Source of the DNA: Paracoccaceae bacterium
GTDB taxonomy: Bacteria; Pseudomonadota; Alphaproteobacteria; Rhodobacterales; Rhodobacteraceae
NCBI GenBank assembly: GCA_003561595.1
Contig: PWWF01000108.1
Location: forward strand, 1-11,767
Length of the DNA stretch: 11,767 nucleotides
Reading direction: 5' to 3'
The notes under the pieces were generated by a model. That model saw only the letters and a program-made list of their open reading frames with translations. It ran no database searches and was not told the origin of the DNA. Made by a program: the position numbers and the translations under genes. Shown piece by piece: positions 1 through 6,512 of this stretch; position 1 is the first letter of the stretch; every line of letters starts with the position of its first letter.

Positions 1-606
1 GATGCGTTTGTCTCGCCCCATGCCGCGGGGATCGCCGATCTGGCGCCTGGGCAGGTGGTCGGCACCTCCAGCCTGCGGCGGCGCGCCCAGATGCTGGCGC
101 TGCGCCCCGACCTGAAAGTGGTCGAGTTTCGTGGCAATGTGCAGACCCGGCTGAAAAAGCTGCAGGACGGCGTGGCGGATTGCACCTTTCTCGCCATGGC
201 CGGGTTGCGGCGGCTGGACATGACGCATGTCGCCCGTGCGGCGGTCGAGCCTGACGAAATGCTGCCCGCCATCGCCCAGGGCGCCATCGGGATCGAGCGG
301 CGCATGGATGACGCACGCGTCGCGCAGATGCTCGCGCCCCTGAACGACACGCCCACCACGCAGCGCTTGGCCGCCGAGCGCGCCTTTCTCGCCGCGCTTG
401 ACGGGTCATGCGAAACACCCATCGCGGGGGTCGCCGTGCTGGAAGGGGGCACGATCTGGCTGCGCGGTGAAATCCTGCGCCCCGACGGGTCCGAGCGCCT
501 GTTCGAGGAAGGCCGCGCGCCCATCGCCGAGGGGGCCGCGCTGGGCCGAGACCTGGCCGCCAAACTGCGCGCCCGCGCGCCTGCGGATTTCTTTTCCTGG
601 ATGTGA
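1..606 (+). CDS. hemC: Hydroxymethylbilane synthase (porphobilinogen deaminase), C-terminal part; 5' end outside window
   Basis: The enzyme polymerises four porphobilinogen units into hydroxymethylbilane in the cytosol, the step before uroporphyrinogen III in heme, chlorophyll and cobalamin synthesis. The frame is open from the first base, so the gene enters from the left; 201 residues are visible of a family length near 310-320. Diagnostic segments are GTSSLRRRAQ, EFRGNVQTRLKKL and PAIAQGAIGIE. The cofactor-attachment loop LDGSCETPIAG carries the cysteine (codon 409-411) that holds the dipyrromethane cofactor. The protein ends in FFSWM before TGA at 604-606. A GTG at 55 is internal to the conserved fold and is not the start. 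The next gene begins 58 bp downstream on the same strand. Identification is secure; only the N-terminus is missing, because of the window edge. Confidence 0.97.
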   Translation, partial: DAFVSPHAAGIADLAPGQVVGTSSLRRRAQMLALRPDLKVVEFRGNVQTRLKKLQDGVADCTFLAMAGLRRLDMTHVARAAVEPDEMLPAIAQGAIGIERRMDDARVAQMLAPLNDTPTTQRLAAERAFLAALDGSCETPIAGVAVLEGGTIWLRGEILRPDGSERLFEEGRAPIAEGAALGRDLAAKLRARAPADFFSWM

Positions 607-626
607 CACTGGTAAGCCCTGCAGCG

Positions 627-646
627 TGCACCTATTCTCTGGTGCA
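627..646 (+). other. Small inverted repeat between hemC and ycjX
   Basis: The arms TGCACC (627-632) and GGTGCA (641-646) are perfect complements around an 8-nt loop, in the 58-bp gap between hemC and ycjX. No T-run follows, so it is not a convincing intrinsic terminator. It could attenuate read-through or affect the ycjX leader. This is seen directly; its function is unknown. Confidence 0.3.
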
Positions 647-649
647 GGC

Positions 650-657
650 AGGAAAGG
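650..657 (+). promoter_or_regulatory. Ribosome binding site that sets the ycjX start
   Basis: AGGAAAGG lies 7 nt before the ATG at 665. It supports that start over the upstream in-frame extension back to 398, which would run inside hemC. Confidence 0.65.
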
Positions 658-664
658 CAGGGTC

Positions 665-2089
665 ATGGTGATCGGCAGATTGGCAGACGGTGTGCTGCGC
701 GGCGTGGACCGCGTGACCACAACCGTGACCGACACAGTGTCCGAGGCGTTTTTCGAGCCCACATTGCGGCTGGGCGTCACGGGCCTGTCGCAGGCGGGCA
801 AGACAGTGTTCATCACCTCGCTCGTGGCCAATCTGCTGGACCGGGGGCGCATGGGGCGCATGCAATCCGTCGCCAGTGACCGGATCGAGGCTGCGTTCCT
901 TCAGCCGCAGCCCGATGACACGCTGCCCCGCTTCGATTATGAACGCCATCTTGCCGCAGTGACCGCGCCGCAACCGCGCTGGCCCGACAGCACGCGCCAG
1001 ATCTCGCAACTGCGCCTGTCCTTCCGCATCCGGCCCGGTGGGCTGCTGGGCGGGATGCGCGGCGCGCGGGTTCAGCATGTCGATATCATCGACTATCCGG
1101 GCGAATGGCTGCTGGATCTGGTGCTTCTGGACAAGGATTATGCGCAATGGTCGCGTGAGGTGCTGGGGCGGATGGCACACCGTCCCTTCGCCGCCGACTG
1201 CCTGTCCGCGCTGCAGGCCACCAACCCCGCCATCCCCCATGATGAGGGGGCCGCGCAGGCCCTGACCGAAGGCTTCACCAGCTACCTGCAGTCTGCGCGC
1301 AAGGCCGGGCTGCCCGATATCACGCCAGGGCGGTTTCTCTTGCCCGGCGATCTGGCGGGTTCACCGGTCCTGACCTTCGTGCCCCTGCCCGAGGGCGGTG
1401 GGCGCGGCTCGCTCGGGCGCGAAATGGCGCGGCGGTTCGAGGCGTATAAAGCCCAGGTCATCCGCCCCTTCTTCCGCGATCACTTCGCCCGGATCGACCG
1501 TCAGGTGGTGCTGGCCGATATTCTGGGCGCCATCCATGCGGGGCCAGAGGCCGTGGACCGTCTGGGCCAGACCCTGACCGAATTGCTGGCCGCCTTTCGG
1601 CCCGGGCGCAGCGCATGGCTGACCCGGCTTCTGGGCGGCAAGCGCGTGGAACGGCTGCTCTTCGCCGCGACCAAGGCCGATCATCTGCACCATTCCCAGC
1701 ATCCGCGCCTGACCGCCATCCTGACCGCGCTCCTGCGCCAGTCGCGCGACCGCGCCGATTTCGCAGGCGCCCGGACCGAGGCACTGGCGCTGGCCGCCCT
1801 GCGCGCCACGATCGAGGAACAGCACACGCGCGACGGGCAGACCCTCGATTGCGTGCGCGGCACGCTGGCGGAGAGCGGTAAACAGGCCGCGTTCTTTGCT
1901 GGCGAATTACCTGCCGACCCGATGCAGTTGATCGGTCCTGCCCGCGATGGGGCCGCGCGCTGGCTGGATGCCGATTTCCAGATCATGCGCTTTGCGCCCG
2001 CGCCGCTGACACGCAAGACCGGCGATGGCCTGCCGCATATCCGGCTGGATGCGGCGGCGGAATTTCTGATCGGGGATCTGCTGCGATGA
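665..2089 (+). CDS. ycjX: YcjX family P-loop NTPase
   Basis: This is a predicted cytoplasmic nucleotide-binding protein of the YcjX/DUF463 family, 474 residues against roughly 465 in E. coli. Three GTPase-like motifs are visible. The P-loop GLSQAGKT is at residues 40-47. The switch/Walker B-like segment IIDYPGEW has its Asp at residue 143. TKAD, at residues 336-339, occupies the position of a guanine-specificity NKxD motif. The start at 665 has a good Shine-Dalgarno sequence; the open frame continues upstream only because it shadows hemC. The stop overlaps the next start by 4 bp (ATGA at 2086-2089), so the two products are probably translationally coupled. In enterobacteria YcjX and YcjF belong to the phage-shock (Psp) regulon, and their biochemical role is poorly defined. 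No PspF-type sigma-54 promoter is recognisable upstream. Family assignment is firm; the function is inferred. Confidence 0.93.
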   Translation: MVIGRLADGVLRGVDRVTTTVTDTVSEAFFEPTLRLGVTGLSQAGKTVFITSLVANLLDRGRMGRMQSVASDRIEAAFLQPQPDDTLPRFDYERHLAAVTAPQPRWPDSTRQISQLRLSFRIRPGGLLGGMRGARVQHVDIIDYPGEWLLDLVLLDKDYAQWSREVLGRMAHRPFAADCLSALQATNPAIPHDEGAAQALTEGFTSYLQSARKAGLPDITPGRFLLPGDLAGSPVLTFVPLPEGGGRGSLGREMARRFEAYKAQVIRPFFRDHFARIDRQVVLADILGAIHAGPEAVDRLGQTLTELLAAFRPGRSAWLTRLLGGKRVERLLFAATKADHLHHSQHPRLTAILTALLRQSRDRADFAGARTEALALAALRATIEEQHTRDGQTLDCVRGTLAESGKQAAFFAGELPADPMQLIGPARDGAARWLDADFQIMRFAPAPLTRKTGDGLPHIRLDAAAEFLIGDLLR

Positions 2090-3081
2090 GCGCGCGCAAA
2101 CCACATCTGTTCGAACTGGACGACACCGCCCAGATCGACCCTGGCGCCGCCCCGCCCCCGCCGGAGGATGATACGCCCCCCCAAGGTCGCGCCATGCAGG
2201 CCGCGCTACGCGCCGGGCGCACGCGGCTGTCGGTCTGGGCCCGGCTGGGCTGGACGGCGCTGGCGGGGTTCGTGACGCTGGTGGCCTCGGTCACGGCATG
2301 GGATTTCGTGACCGGCCTGCTCGCGCGCAATGCAGCGCTGGGCTATCTGGGGCTGGTGCTTCTGGGCGGCGTGGTGTTGGCCGCGATCTTTCTTGTCGCG
2401 CGCGAATGGGCCGGGTTCCGACGCCTGCGCCGCATTGACCGCCTGCGCCGGCAGGCACAGGCCGCGCGCGAAACCGCCAACCGCGTTGAGGCCGACGCGA
2501 TGCTTGCCGCGCTCACGACCCTCTATGCCCCGCGCCCCGAAATGCGCTGGCCCATCGCACGGCTGCGCGATACGGCGCCCGACCAGCTCGACACCGACGC
2601 GCTGATTGATCTGGGTGAGGCGACGCTCATGCCCCCGCTCGATGCCGCCGCCACCCGCGAGGTCGAGGCCGCCGCCCGTCAGGTCGCGCTGCTGACCGCG
2701 ATGATCCCGCTCGCGCTGGTTGATGTTCTGGCCGCACTCGTGACCAATCTGCGCATGATCCGGCGCATCGCCGAGATCTATGGCGGGCGCACCGGTACGC
2801 TGGGCAATCTGCGCCTGCTGCGCGGCGTGATCGCGCATCTTGTCGCAACCGGCGCCGTCGCCGTGGGCGAGGATATGATGGGCTCGGTGGCCTCGGGCTC
2901 GATGCTGTCGAAACTCTCGCGCCGCTTTGGCGAGGGCGTGGTGAATGGCGCGCTGACGGCCCGGCTGGGCATCGCGGCGATGGATGTCTGTCGCCCGCTG
3001 CCCTTCACGACGCTGCCACACCCGCGCACCAGCGCCATCATGTCACGCGCCCTGACCGGCGTTTTCGACAAGACCCCCTGA
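2086..3081 (+). CDS. TIGR01620/DUF697 inner-membrane protein (YcjF-like)
   Basis: The protein has 331 residues; E. coli YcjF has about 353. An acidic, proline-rich cytoplasmic head (residues 1-45) is followed by two hydrophobic segments, about 54-76 and 85-105. Then comes an Arg-rich amphipathic stretch, FRRLRRIDRLRRQAQAAR (111-128). A third hydrophobic stretch lies at about 200-221 (ALLTAMIPLALVDVLAALVT), followed by a DUF697-type C-terminal domain rich in glycine and alanine (IYGGRTGTLGNLRLLR). The start ATG overlaps the ycjX stop, and the pairing with ycjX is itself strong evidence for the family. It probably anchors or partners the YcjX NTPase at the membrane, but no catalytic motif is visible. 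It ends just before a double-hairpin region. I leave the symbol blank because orthology to E. coli ycjF rests on gene order plus general layout. Confidence 0.88.
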   Translation: MSARKPHLFELDDTAQIDPGAAPPPPEDDTPPQGRAMQAALRAGRTRLSVWARLGWTALAGFVTLVASVTAWDFVTGLLARNAALGYLGLVLLGGVVLAAIFLVAREWAGFRRLRRIDRLRRQAQAARETANRVEADAMLAALTTLYAPRPEMRWPIARLRDTAPDQLDTDALIDLGEATLMPPLDAAATREVEAAARQVALLTAMIPLALVDVLAALVTNLRMIRRIAEIYGGRTGTLGNLRLLRGVIAHLVATGAVAVGEDMMGSVASGSMLSKLSRRFGEGVVNGALTARLGIAAMDVCRPLPFTTLPHPRTSAIMSRALTGVFDKTP

Positions 3082-3112
3082 TTTCATCTTTGCCCAAATA
3101 TCCACGGGGATT

Positions 3113-3137
3113 TTCAAGGGGCCGTCAGCCCCTTGAA
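3113..3137. terminator. Hairpin 1 in the convergent gap, probable terminator
   Basis: The arms TTCAAGGGGC (3113-3122) and GCCCCTTGAA (3128-3137) pair perfectly over 10 bp around a 5-nt loop. It lies 31 bp after the DUF697 gene and 62 bp beyond the GNAT stop, between convergent genes. No real U-tract follows on either strand, so the terminator role is inferred from position and stem strength. Confidence 0.6.
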
Positions 3138-3147
3138 GCAGGGGGTC

Positions 3148-3167
3148 GGGGGGACGGCAGTCCCCCC
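3148..3167. terminator. Hairpin 2 in the convergent gap, probable terminator
   Basis: The arms GGGGGGAC (3148-3155) and GTCCCCCC (3160-3167) form a perfect 8-bp stem with a 4-nt GGCA loop, 32 bp beyond the end of the GNAT gene. A short pyrimidine run (GTTTCCCC) follows on the plus strand. With hairpin 1 it forms a tandem structure that could stop transcription from both sides. Confidence 0.55.
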
Positions 3168-3199
3168 GTTTCCCCTACAAGAATGTCCCACGCCAACGG

Positions 3200-3916
3200 T
3201 CAATGCGGTGCCGCGCGGTAATGATACCCGCAAACAGCCGCCATGCCCGCCCGCTCATAAAGCGCGCGCGCGCCCGCATTGGCCTCGGTCACCGCAAGCG
3301 CCAGCCAGGCCGCGCCCTGCGACTGCGCCCAATGCGCGGCACCGCCCAGAATCAGCGCACCGATCCCTCGCCGCCGCATGCCGGGCACCACCTCGACCGC
3401 GTGCAGCATCGCGATCTGCGCGTGCATTGCGACGAAACCGACTCCCACGGCCCGGTCATCGCGCCGCGCGATCAGCCCCGCGCGCGGCACAGGCGCGCGC
3501 TCCATCACTTCCAGCCGCGCGTCGCCGATCCCGCCTGTGGCCCAGATCTCGCGCATGATGGCCAGAGGCGGCCAGAGATCGAACAGGCTGACGGGCGGCG
3601 GCTTTTGCGCCAGGTCCGTGACCGGCGCCGCATAGATCAGGCTTGGGTCCAGCACGGCATATCCCAGCCCTGCAAGCGCGGCATCCAGATCCGCGTCCCC
3701 CGGTCCCAACCGGAACAACGGGTGCTCCCCCCGTGCGCGCATCCAGTCCTCGGCGCGTGCCATATCTGCGCCGGGCCTGTCCCGTGTCGCCGCCGACACA
3801 CGCTTGCCCCCGCCCGCCCCGTCGCGCAGCAGCCAGCCATCCTGCGCGACCGTTCTGCGCGCGGGCCATGTTGCATCCAGCGCCGCCAGCAGATCGGCGG
3901 CGCCGGGAAGGCTCAT
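3200..3916 (-). CDS. GNAT family N-acetyltransferase
   Basis: This 238-residue cytoplasmic protein should transfer an acetyl group from acetyl-CoA to an unknown amine. The C-terminal half carries the GNAT core. VVPGMRRRGIGALIL (176-190) is motif A, with RRRGIG as the acetyl-CoA pyrophosphate loop. NAGARALYERAGM (213-225) is the motif B region. The N-terminal 100 residues (GWLLRDGAGGGKRVSAAT, HPLFRL, LDAALAGLGY) form an extra domain seen in a group of proteobacterial GNAT proteins and may shape substrate choice. The ATG at 3916 overlaps the stop of the upstream CinA-like gene by 4 bp (ATGA), so expression is probably coupled to it. It converges on the DUF697 gene across the double-hairpin gap. 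The fold assignment is confident; the substrate cannot be read from sequence. Confidence 0.9.
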   Translation of the reverse strand: MSLPGAADLLAALDATWPARRTVAQDGWLLRDGAGGGKRVSAATRDRPGADMARAEDWMRARGEHPLFRLGPGDADLDAALAGLGYAVLDPSLIYAAPVTDLAQKPPPVSLFDLWPPLAIMREIWATGGIGDARLEVMERAPVPRAGLIARRDDRAVGVGFVAMHAQIAMLHAVEVVPGMRRRGIGALILGGAAHWAQSQGAAWLALAVTEANAGARALYERAGMAAVCGYHYRAAPH

Positions 3917-4644
3917 GCCATTGCCTCGGGGAACAGCACGCCCAGCCGCACCATGGCGGCATCTACCTGCCCCTTGTCGGCCCCGCGCACCACGACTGTC
4001 GCGCCATAGGCCCCATCGCGCTGGAACGGATAGCAGCCGATGGACACATCCGGGCAGTTGCGGGCCAGCTCTGCCAGATCGGCGGCAATCTCGCCCTCGC
4101 CACGCTGAACGGTCAGGCTCTGGCTGTAAAGCGCCTGCCCCCCCGCGACATATGCCAGCACCGAGGCGAGCATCGCCTCGAACACGGCCGGAACGCCCGC
4201 CATCACATGCACATTCCCGATGCTGAACCCGGGCGCGGCGGAGACCGGGTTTTCGATCAGCTCTGCCCCATCGGGGATGCGCGCCATGCGCAGCCGCGCG
4301 GCGTTCAGCTCCAGCCCCGTGCGCTCGTAATGCGCGGCCAGTATCGCGCGCGCATCGTCGCGGATACCCAGGGCCACGCCAAAGGCCGCCGCCACGGCAT
4401 CGGCGGTAATGTCGTCATGCGTGGGCCCGATCCCGCCCGAGGTGAAGACATGGTCGTACTGCGCGCGCAGATCGTTCAGCGCGCTGACGATCAAGTCCTG
4501 ACGGTCTGCAACCACGCGTGCCTCGCACAGGGTGATGCCCCGTTCGCTGAGCTGCTGGGCGAGGAAATACATATTCGAATCGCGCGTCCGGCCCGAGAGG
4601 ATCTCATCGCCGATGACCAGCATTGCAGCGGTAGGGTTTGCCAT
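3913..4644 (-). CDS. CinA N-terminal/MoaB-like molybdopterin-binding family protein (COG1058), stand-alone
   Basis: The product has 243 residues. It carries the MoCF-binding fold shared by MogA, MoaB and the N-terminal half of CinA. The opening MLVIGDEILSGRTRDSN (8-24) is characteristic of CinA. TSGGIGPTHDDIT (68-80) is the GGxGxxxxDxT signature loop. IENPVSAAPGF and VMAGVP follow in the usual order. The C-terminal PncC nicotinamide-nucleotide amidase domain of full-length CinA is absent, so 'competence/damage-inducible protein' would be a name by homology only; related COG1058 domains have been assigned ADP-ribose pyrophosphatase activity. The ATG at 4644 is preferred because the family start MANPTAAMLVIGDEI lies there, behind a GAAAGG stretch. 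The 35 extra residues open upstream look non-family. It is followed with 4-bp overlap by the GNAT gene. Confidence 0.9.
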   Translation of the reverse strand: MANPTAAMLVIGDEILSGRTRDSNMYFLAQQLSERGITLCEARVVADRQDLIVSALNDLRAQYDHVFTSGGIGPTHDDITADAVAAAFGVALGIRDDARAILAAHYERTGLELNAARLRMARIPDGAELIENPVSAAPGFSIGNVHVMAGVPAVFEAMLASVLAYVAGGQALYSQSLTVQRGEGEIAADLAELARNCPDVSIGCYPFQRDGAYGATVVVRGADKGQVDAAMVRLGVLFPEAMA

Positions 4645-4694
4645 ATCCGGGCCTTTCGCTTGACCGGGCCAGCATGCAGGTTTGGCCCGTCGTT

Positions 4695-4724
4695 GTGATA
4701 ACCCCGTTTCGACATGGCTCACAA
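4695..4724 (-). promoter_or_regulatory. Possible promoter for the CinA-like/GNAT pair
   Basis: On the minus strand TTGTGA (4724-4719) and TATCAC (4700-4695) are separated by 18 bp, each four of six to the sigma-70 consensus. They would start transcription about 40-50 nt before the CinA-like ATG. A fuller TTGACA at 4780-4775 has no matching -10. This is weak, sequence-only evidence. Confidence 0.25.
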
Positions 4725-4814
4725 GGGGCGGGGACGCTGGCCAGCCCACACAGGCCCCGCAGCCCGCGCCTTGTTGTCAATGTCTCCGAAAATGCCCCGG
4801 TCTTGCCCATGAAA

Positions 4815-4843
4815 GAACACCCAGCCCATCGGGCTGAGTGTTC
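4815..4843. terminator. Strong hairpin downstream of luxR, possible terminator or RNA structure
   Basis: Thirteen-base arms (4815-4827 and 4831-4843) pair with a single mismatch (C4821/A4837) around the 3-nt loop ATC; the core is CAGCCC-ATC-GGGCTG. On the minus strand it lies about 140 nt after the luxR stop and is followed by TTT, short for a U-tract. It may end the luxR transcript or insulate the CinA-like promoter. The structure is clear; its function is inferred. Confidence 0.45.
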
Positions 4844-4986
4844 GACCGTCATAAAAGGTCTGCTTGAAATCTCTGGTGTTAGGCGCGCCACACCGATGGT
4901 ACTGCGGGGCACAGTGTCGAGAGCTTCGTCCGATTTATGCCCAACTGCCTGCTTTCGGACAATATGTGCGTTCCCACATGTGGCAT

Positions 4987-5901
4987 CTATGTCATATCAT
5001 GTAGCCATTGCGCGTGGCGGGCCACATGCTTGCCGGTGCGTTCCAGATCCATCAGGCGCTTGTCGGGCAGGTCGGGCTGACCGATCAGCCCCAGCCCGGC
5101 CGCAAGGCTGAGCGCCTGTCGCTCGTGCTTGGCGCACAGCTTGGTGCGCACGCGTTCCATGTGCTGGCTGACCGAGTTTTCATGCGCGTGGCCGGTGATC
5201 TCGATGATCTGCTTGTCGCGCAGCCCCTGGGCGCGCAGCGCGAGGATCTGCAGGTTGGCCTCTGTCAGCCCGGTGGCGGCGATGATTTCCTGCCGCCAGC
5301 AGGCGACATCGTGAAACAGGCGGCATAGCTCGACGATGATATGCCCGTGGCGGGCGAAGCGCGCGTCATGTTCATCCGGGGTCAAGGTTGATGAATGCAG
5401 CCCCATCCCGCCCACGAGCCCCCGCGCGCGCAGCGACAGGAAAAACCCGGATTTCAGATAGTCGCGGGCCCGGTTGGGCACTTCGGCGAAATGGTCGGGG
5501 ATGTCGCCGCCATCAGTGGCGCGAAAGACCTGCGATTGCAGCAGAACCCCCTCGCGCAGCGCGACATGCAGCACCGAGAGGTCCTTGGTCCCCAGTGCAT
5601 CGGTCGCGTATTGATGCATCCATTCCGGATCGAGGCCATCCTGCTTGAGCAGAAAGCGCGACAGCAACGCTTCTACCGAGGAAAAATCAAAGCCCACGCC
5701 ATAGGTGAACCCATCATAGTGGAACTCGGATTTCAGGAAATCCGAAAAGATCGTGATGCGCTTGTCGAGGTCGGGTTCCTCGCGCACGCGGGCCATCATC
5801 TGAATCGCGTCAAACATACCAGCACCAGAATCGCCAGTAGGCAGCATAGTCCGGGACAGGAGCGTATCAAAACGATCCTGCCCCGGTTTTGCAGAATGCA
5901 T
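4987..5901 (-). CDS. LuxR family transcriptional regulator, solo (no luxI adjacent)
   Basis: The protein has up to 304 residues. The C-terminal part (about 212-273), from LTEANLQILALRAQG to KLCAKHERQALSLAAGLGLI, is a LuxR-type helix-turn-helix with the usual spacing to the KL...A..G.I end. The middle (about 50-200) resembles an autoinducer-binding domain. W94, Y98 and D107 keep the exact spacing of TraR W57, Y61 and D70. However, the residue after D107 is Leu instead of Pro, and no Trp stands where W85 would be. About 30 residues extend beyond the HTH, longer than typical. No acyl-homoserine-lactone synthase is in the window, so it would be a LuxR solo that may sense a different or exogenous ligand. 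The start is uncertain: ATGs at 5901, 5847 and 5817 all lack a clear Shine-Dalgarno sequence, and the longest is given. Confidence 0.85.
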   Translation of the reverse strand: MHSAKPGQDRFDTLLSRTMLPTGDSGAGMFDAIQMMARVREEPDLDKRITIFSDFLKSEFHYDGFTYGVGFDFSSVEALLSRFLLKQDGLDPEWMHQYATDALGTKDLSVLHVALREGVLLQSQVFRATDGGDIPDHFAEVPNRARDYLKSGFFLSLRARGLVGGMGLHSSTLTPDEHDARFARHGHIIVELCRLFHDVACWRQEIIAATGLTEANLQILALRAQGLRDKQIIEITGHAHENSVSQHMERVRTKLCAKHERQALSLAAGLGLIGQPDLPDKRLMDLERTGKHVARHAQWLHDMT

Positions 5902-5916
5902 TCACGCATCGGGTTC

Positions 5917-5928
5917 GGCAGCGCTGCC
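5917..5928. promoter_or_regulatory. Perfect 12-bp palindrome upstream of luxR
   Basis: GGCAGCGCTGCC is a perfect dyad in the 65-bp gap between the FMN reductase stop and the luxR start, 16 bp before the latter. A further GCTGC just beyond allows an alternative hairpin. It could be an operator (for example for autoregulation) or part of a weak terminator; sequence alone does not decide. Confidence 0.3.
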
Positions 5929-5966
5929 CACGCTGCTGCAACAGGGCATCCGGACCTGCGCCACCG

Positions 5967-6512
5967 TCATTTCGCTGCCATGGCGGCCTCGCGCAGAGTC
6001 GTCATCAACTGGGTCAGCAGGTCCTGCGCGGTTACATCTGTCAGATTGCCGGCATCATCGAACACCTTTGCAGGCTGCGCGACCAGCACTTCGGGCCGCG
6101 TCAGGACCTGCGCGCCATGCGGGACCAGCATCAGGCGCAACGCAAATTGGGTGCGCTCGCCCCCGGCACGCCCTGCCGCCGCTGACACCAGCGCCACCGG
6201 CTTGTCCACCAGCGGTGACCCGCCATCGCGGCTGATCCAGTCGAGCGCGTTCTTCATCACGCCGGGCGGGGCTTTGTTGTATTCGGGGCAGGCGATCACT
6301 ACGGCATCTGCGGATGCGATCTGTTCCTTCAGCGCGGTGACCTCGGGCGGCATCCCCTGTGCTTCCAGATCCTGATCGAACAGCGGCAGGCGCAGATTGC
6401 CTTCGGCAAATTCGGCATTGGCACAGGCGCGGGCCGCGGCCAGCATCAGTTTCCTGTTCCACGACTCCTTGCGCAGGGACCCGCACAATCCCACCAGTTT
6501 GAAATCCGACAT
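5967..6512 (-). CDS. NADPH-dependent FMN reductase family flavoprotein
   Basis: This 181-residue cytosolic flavodoxin-fold protein should use NAD(P)H to reduce FMN, quinones or metal oxyanions, as in the ChrR/ArsH/YieF group. GLCGSLRKESWNRKL (8-22) is the FMN phosphate-binding loop. PEYNKAPPGVMKNALDWISR (76-95) is the family's most diagnostic segment. VSAAAGRAGG (109-118) is the third flavin-contact loop. The length matches the family. The start at 6512 is chosen over an in-frame ATG at 6533 because AAGGAG lies just ahead of it. It is divergent from the TPP-enzyme gene, with 134 bp between start codons. The luxR gene follows 65 bp downstream on the same strand and could be partly co-transcribed. 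The physiological acceptor is not determinable. Confidence 0.93.
   Translation of the reverse strand: MSDFKLVGLCGSLRKESWNRKLMLAAARACANAEFAEGNLRLPLFDQDLEAQGMPPEVTALKEQIASADAVVIACPEYNKAPPGVMKNALDWISRDGGSPLVDKPVALVSAAAGRAGGERTQFALRLMLVPHGAQVLTRPEVLVAQPAKVFDDAGNLTDVTAQDLLTQLMTTLREAAMAAK

Larger units (their letters stand above)
4645..4986. other. 342-bp non-coding gap between the LuxR gene and the CinA-like gene
   Basis: This is the longest stretch without a supported gene. It looks visibly less GC-rich than its surroundings between about 4770 and 4990. It should hold the 3' end of the luxR transcript and the promoter of the CinA/GNAT pair, since both flanking genes read on the minus strand. It contains a strong hairpin (4815-4843), a 10-bp palindrome CCACATGTGG (4974-4983) directly after the luxR stop, and a possible minus-strand promoter (4695-4724). 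Open frames cross it on both strands, but they have no recognisable protein signature and run into neighbouring genes out of frame. A small RNA or short peptide is possible but not shown. Confidence 0.6.

Noticed and set aside
611..624. Sigma-54-like TGG...TGC upstream of ycjX
   Set aside because: The GG and GC elements are separated by 8 bp rather than the required 10, and the flanking bases do not match, so it is not a PspF-type promoter.
398..664. N-terminal extension of the ycjX frame
   Set aside because: It overlaps hemC in another frame, has no YcjX-like content, and a good ribosome binding site precedes the ATG at 665.
3643..4698. Long plus-strand frame opposite the GNAT and CinA-like genes
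   Set aside because: It is the complement of two motif-confirmed genes and has no motif of its own.
4645..4749. 35-residue upstream extension of the CinA-like frame
   Set aside because: It is outside the family's usual start, rich in Pro/Arg/Lys with no domain, and lies in the promoter region.
4775..4780. Minus-strand TTGACA as a -35 box
   Set aside because: No -10-like hexamer lies 16-18 bp downstream; only GC-rich sequence is there.
4604..4912. Minus-strand open frame of 102 codons in the gap
   Set aside because: It runs out of frame into the CinA-like gene and has no recognisable motif. A short real peptide cannot be fully excluded, but nothing supports one.
4638..5111. Plus-strand open frame of 157 codons
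   Set aside because: It starts inside the CinA-like gene and ends antisense to luxR, with no protein signature and Pro/Arg/Ala-rich composition typical of shadow frames.
5395..6375. Long plus-strand frame opposite luxR and the FMN reductase
   Set aside because: It is antisense to two well-recognised genes and its translation has no family features; high GC produces long shadow frames.
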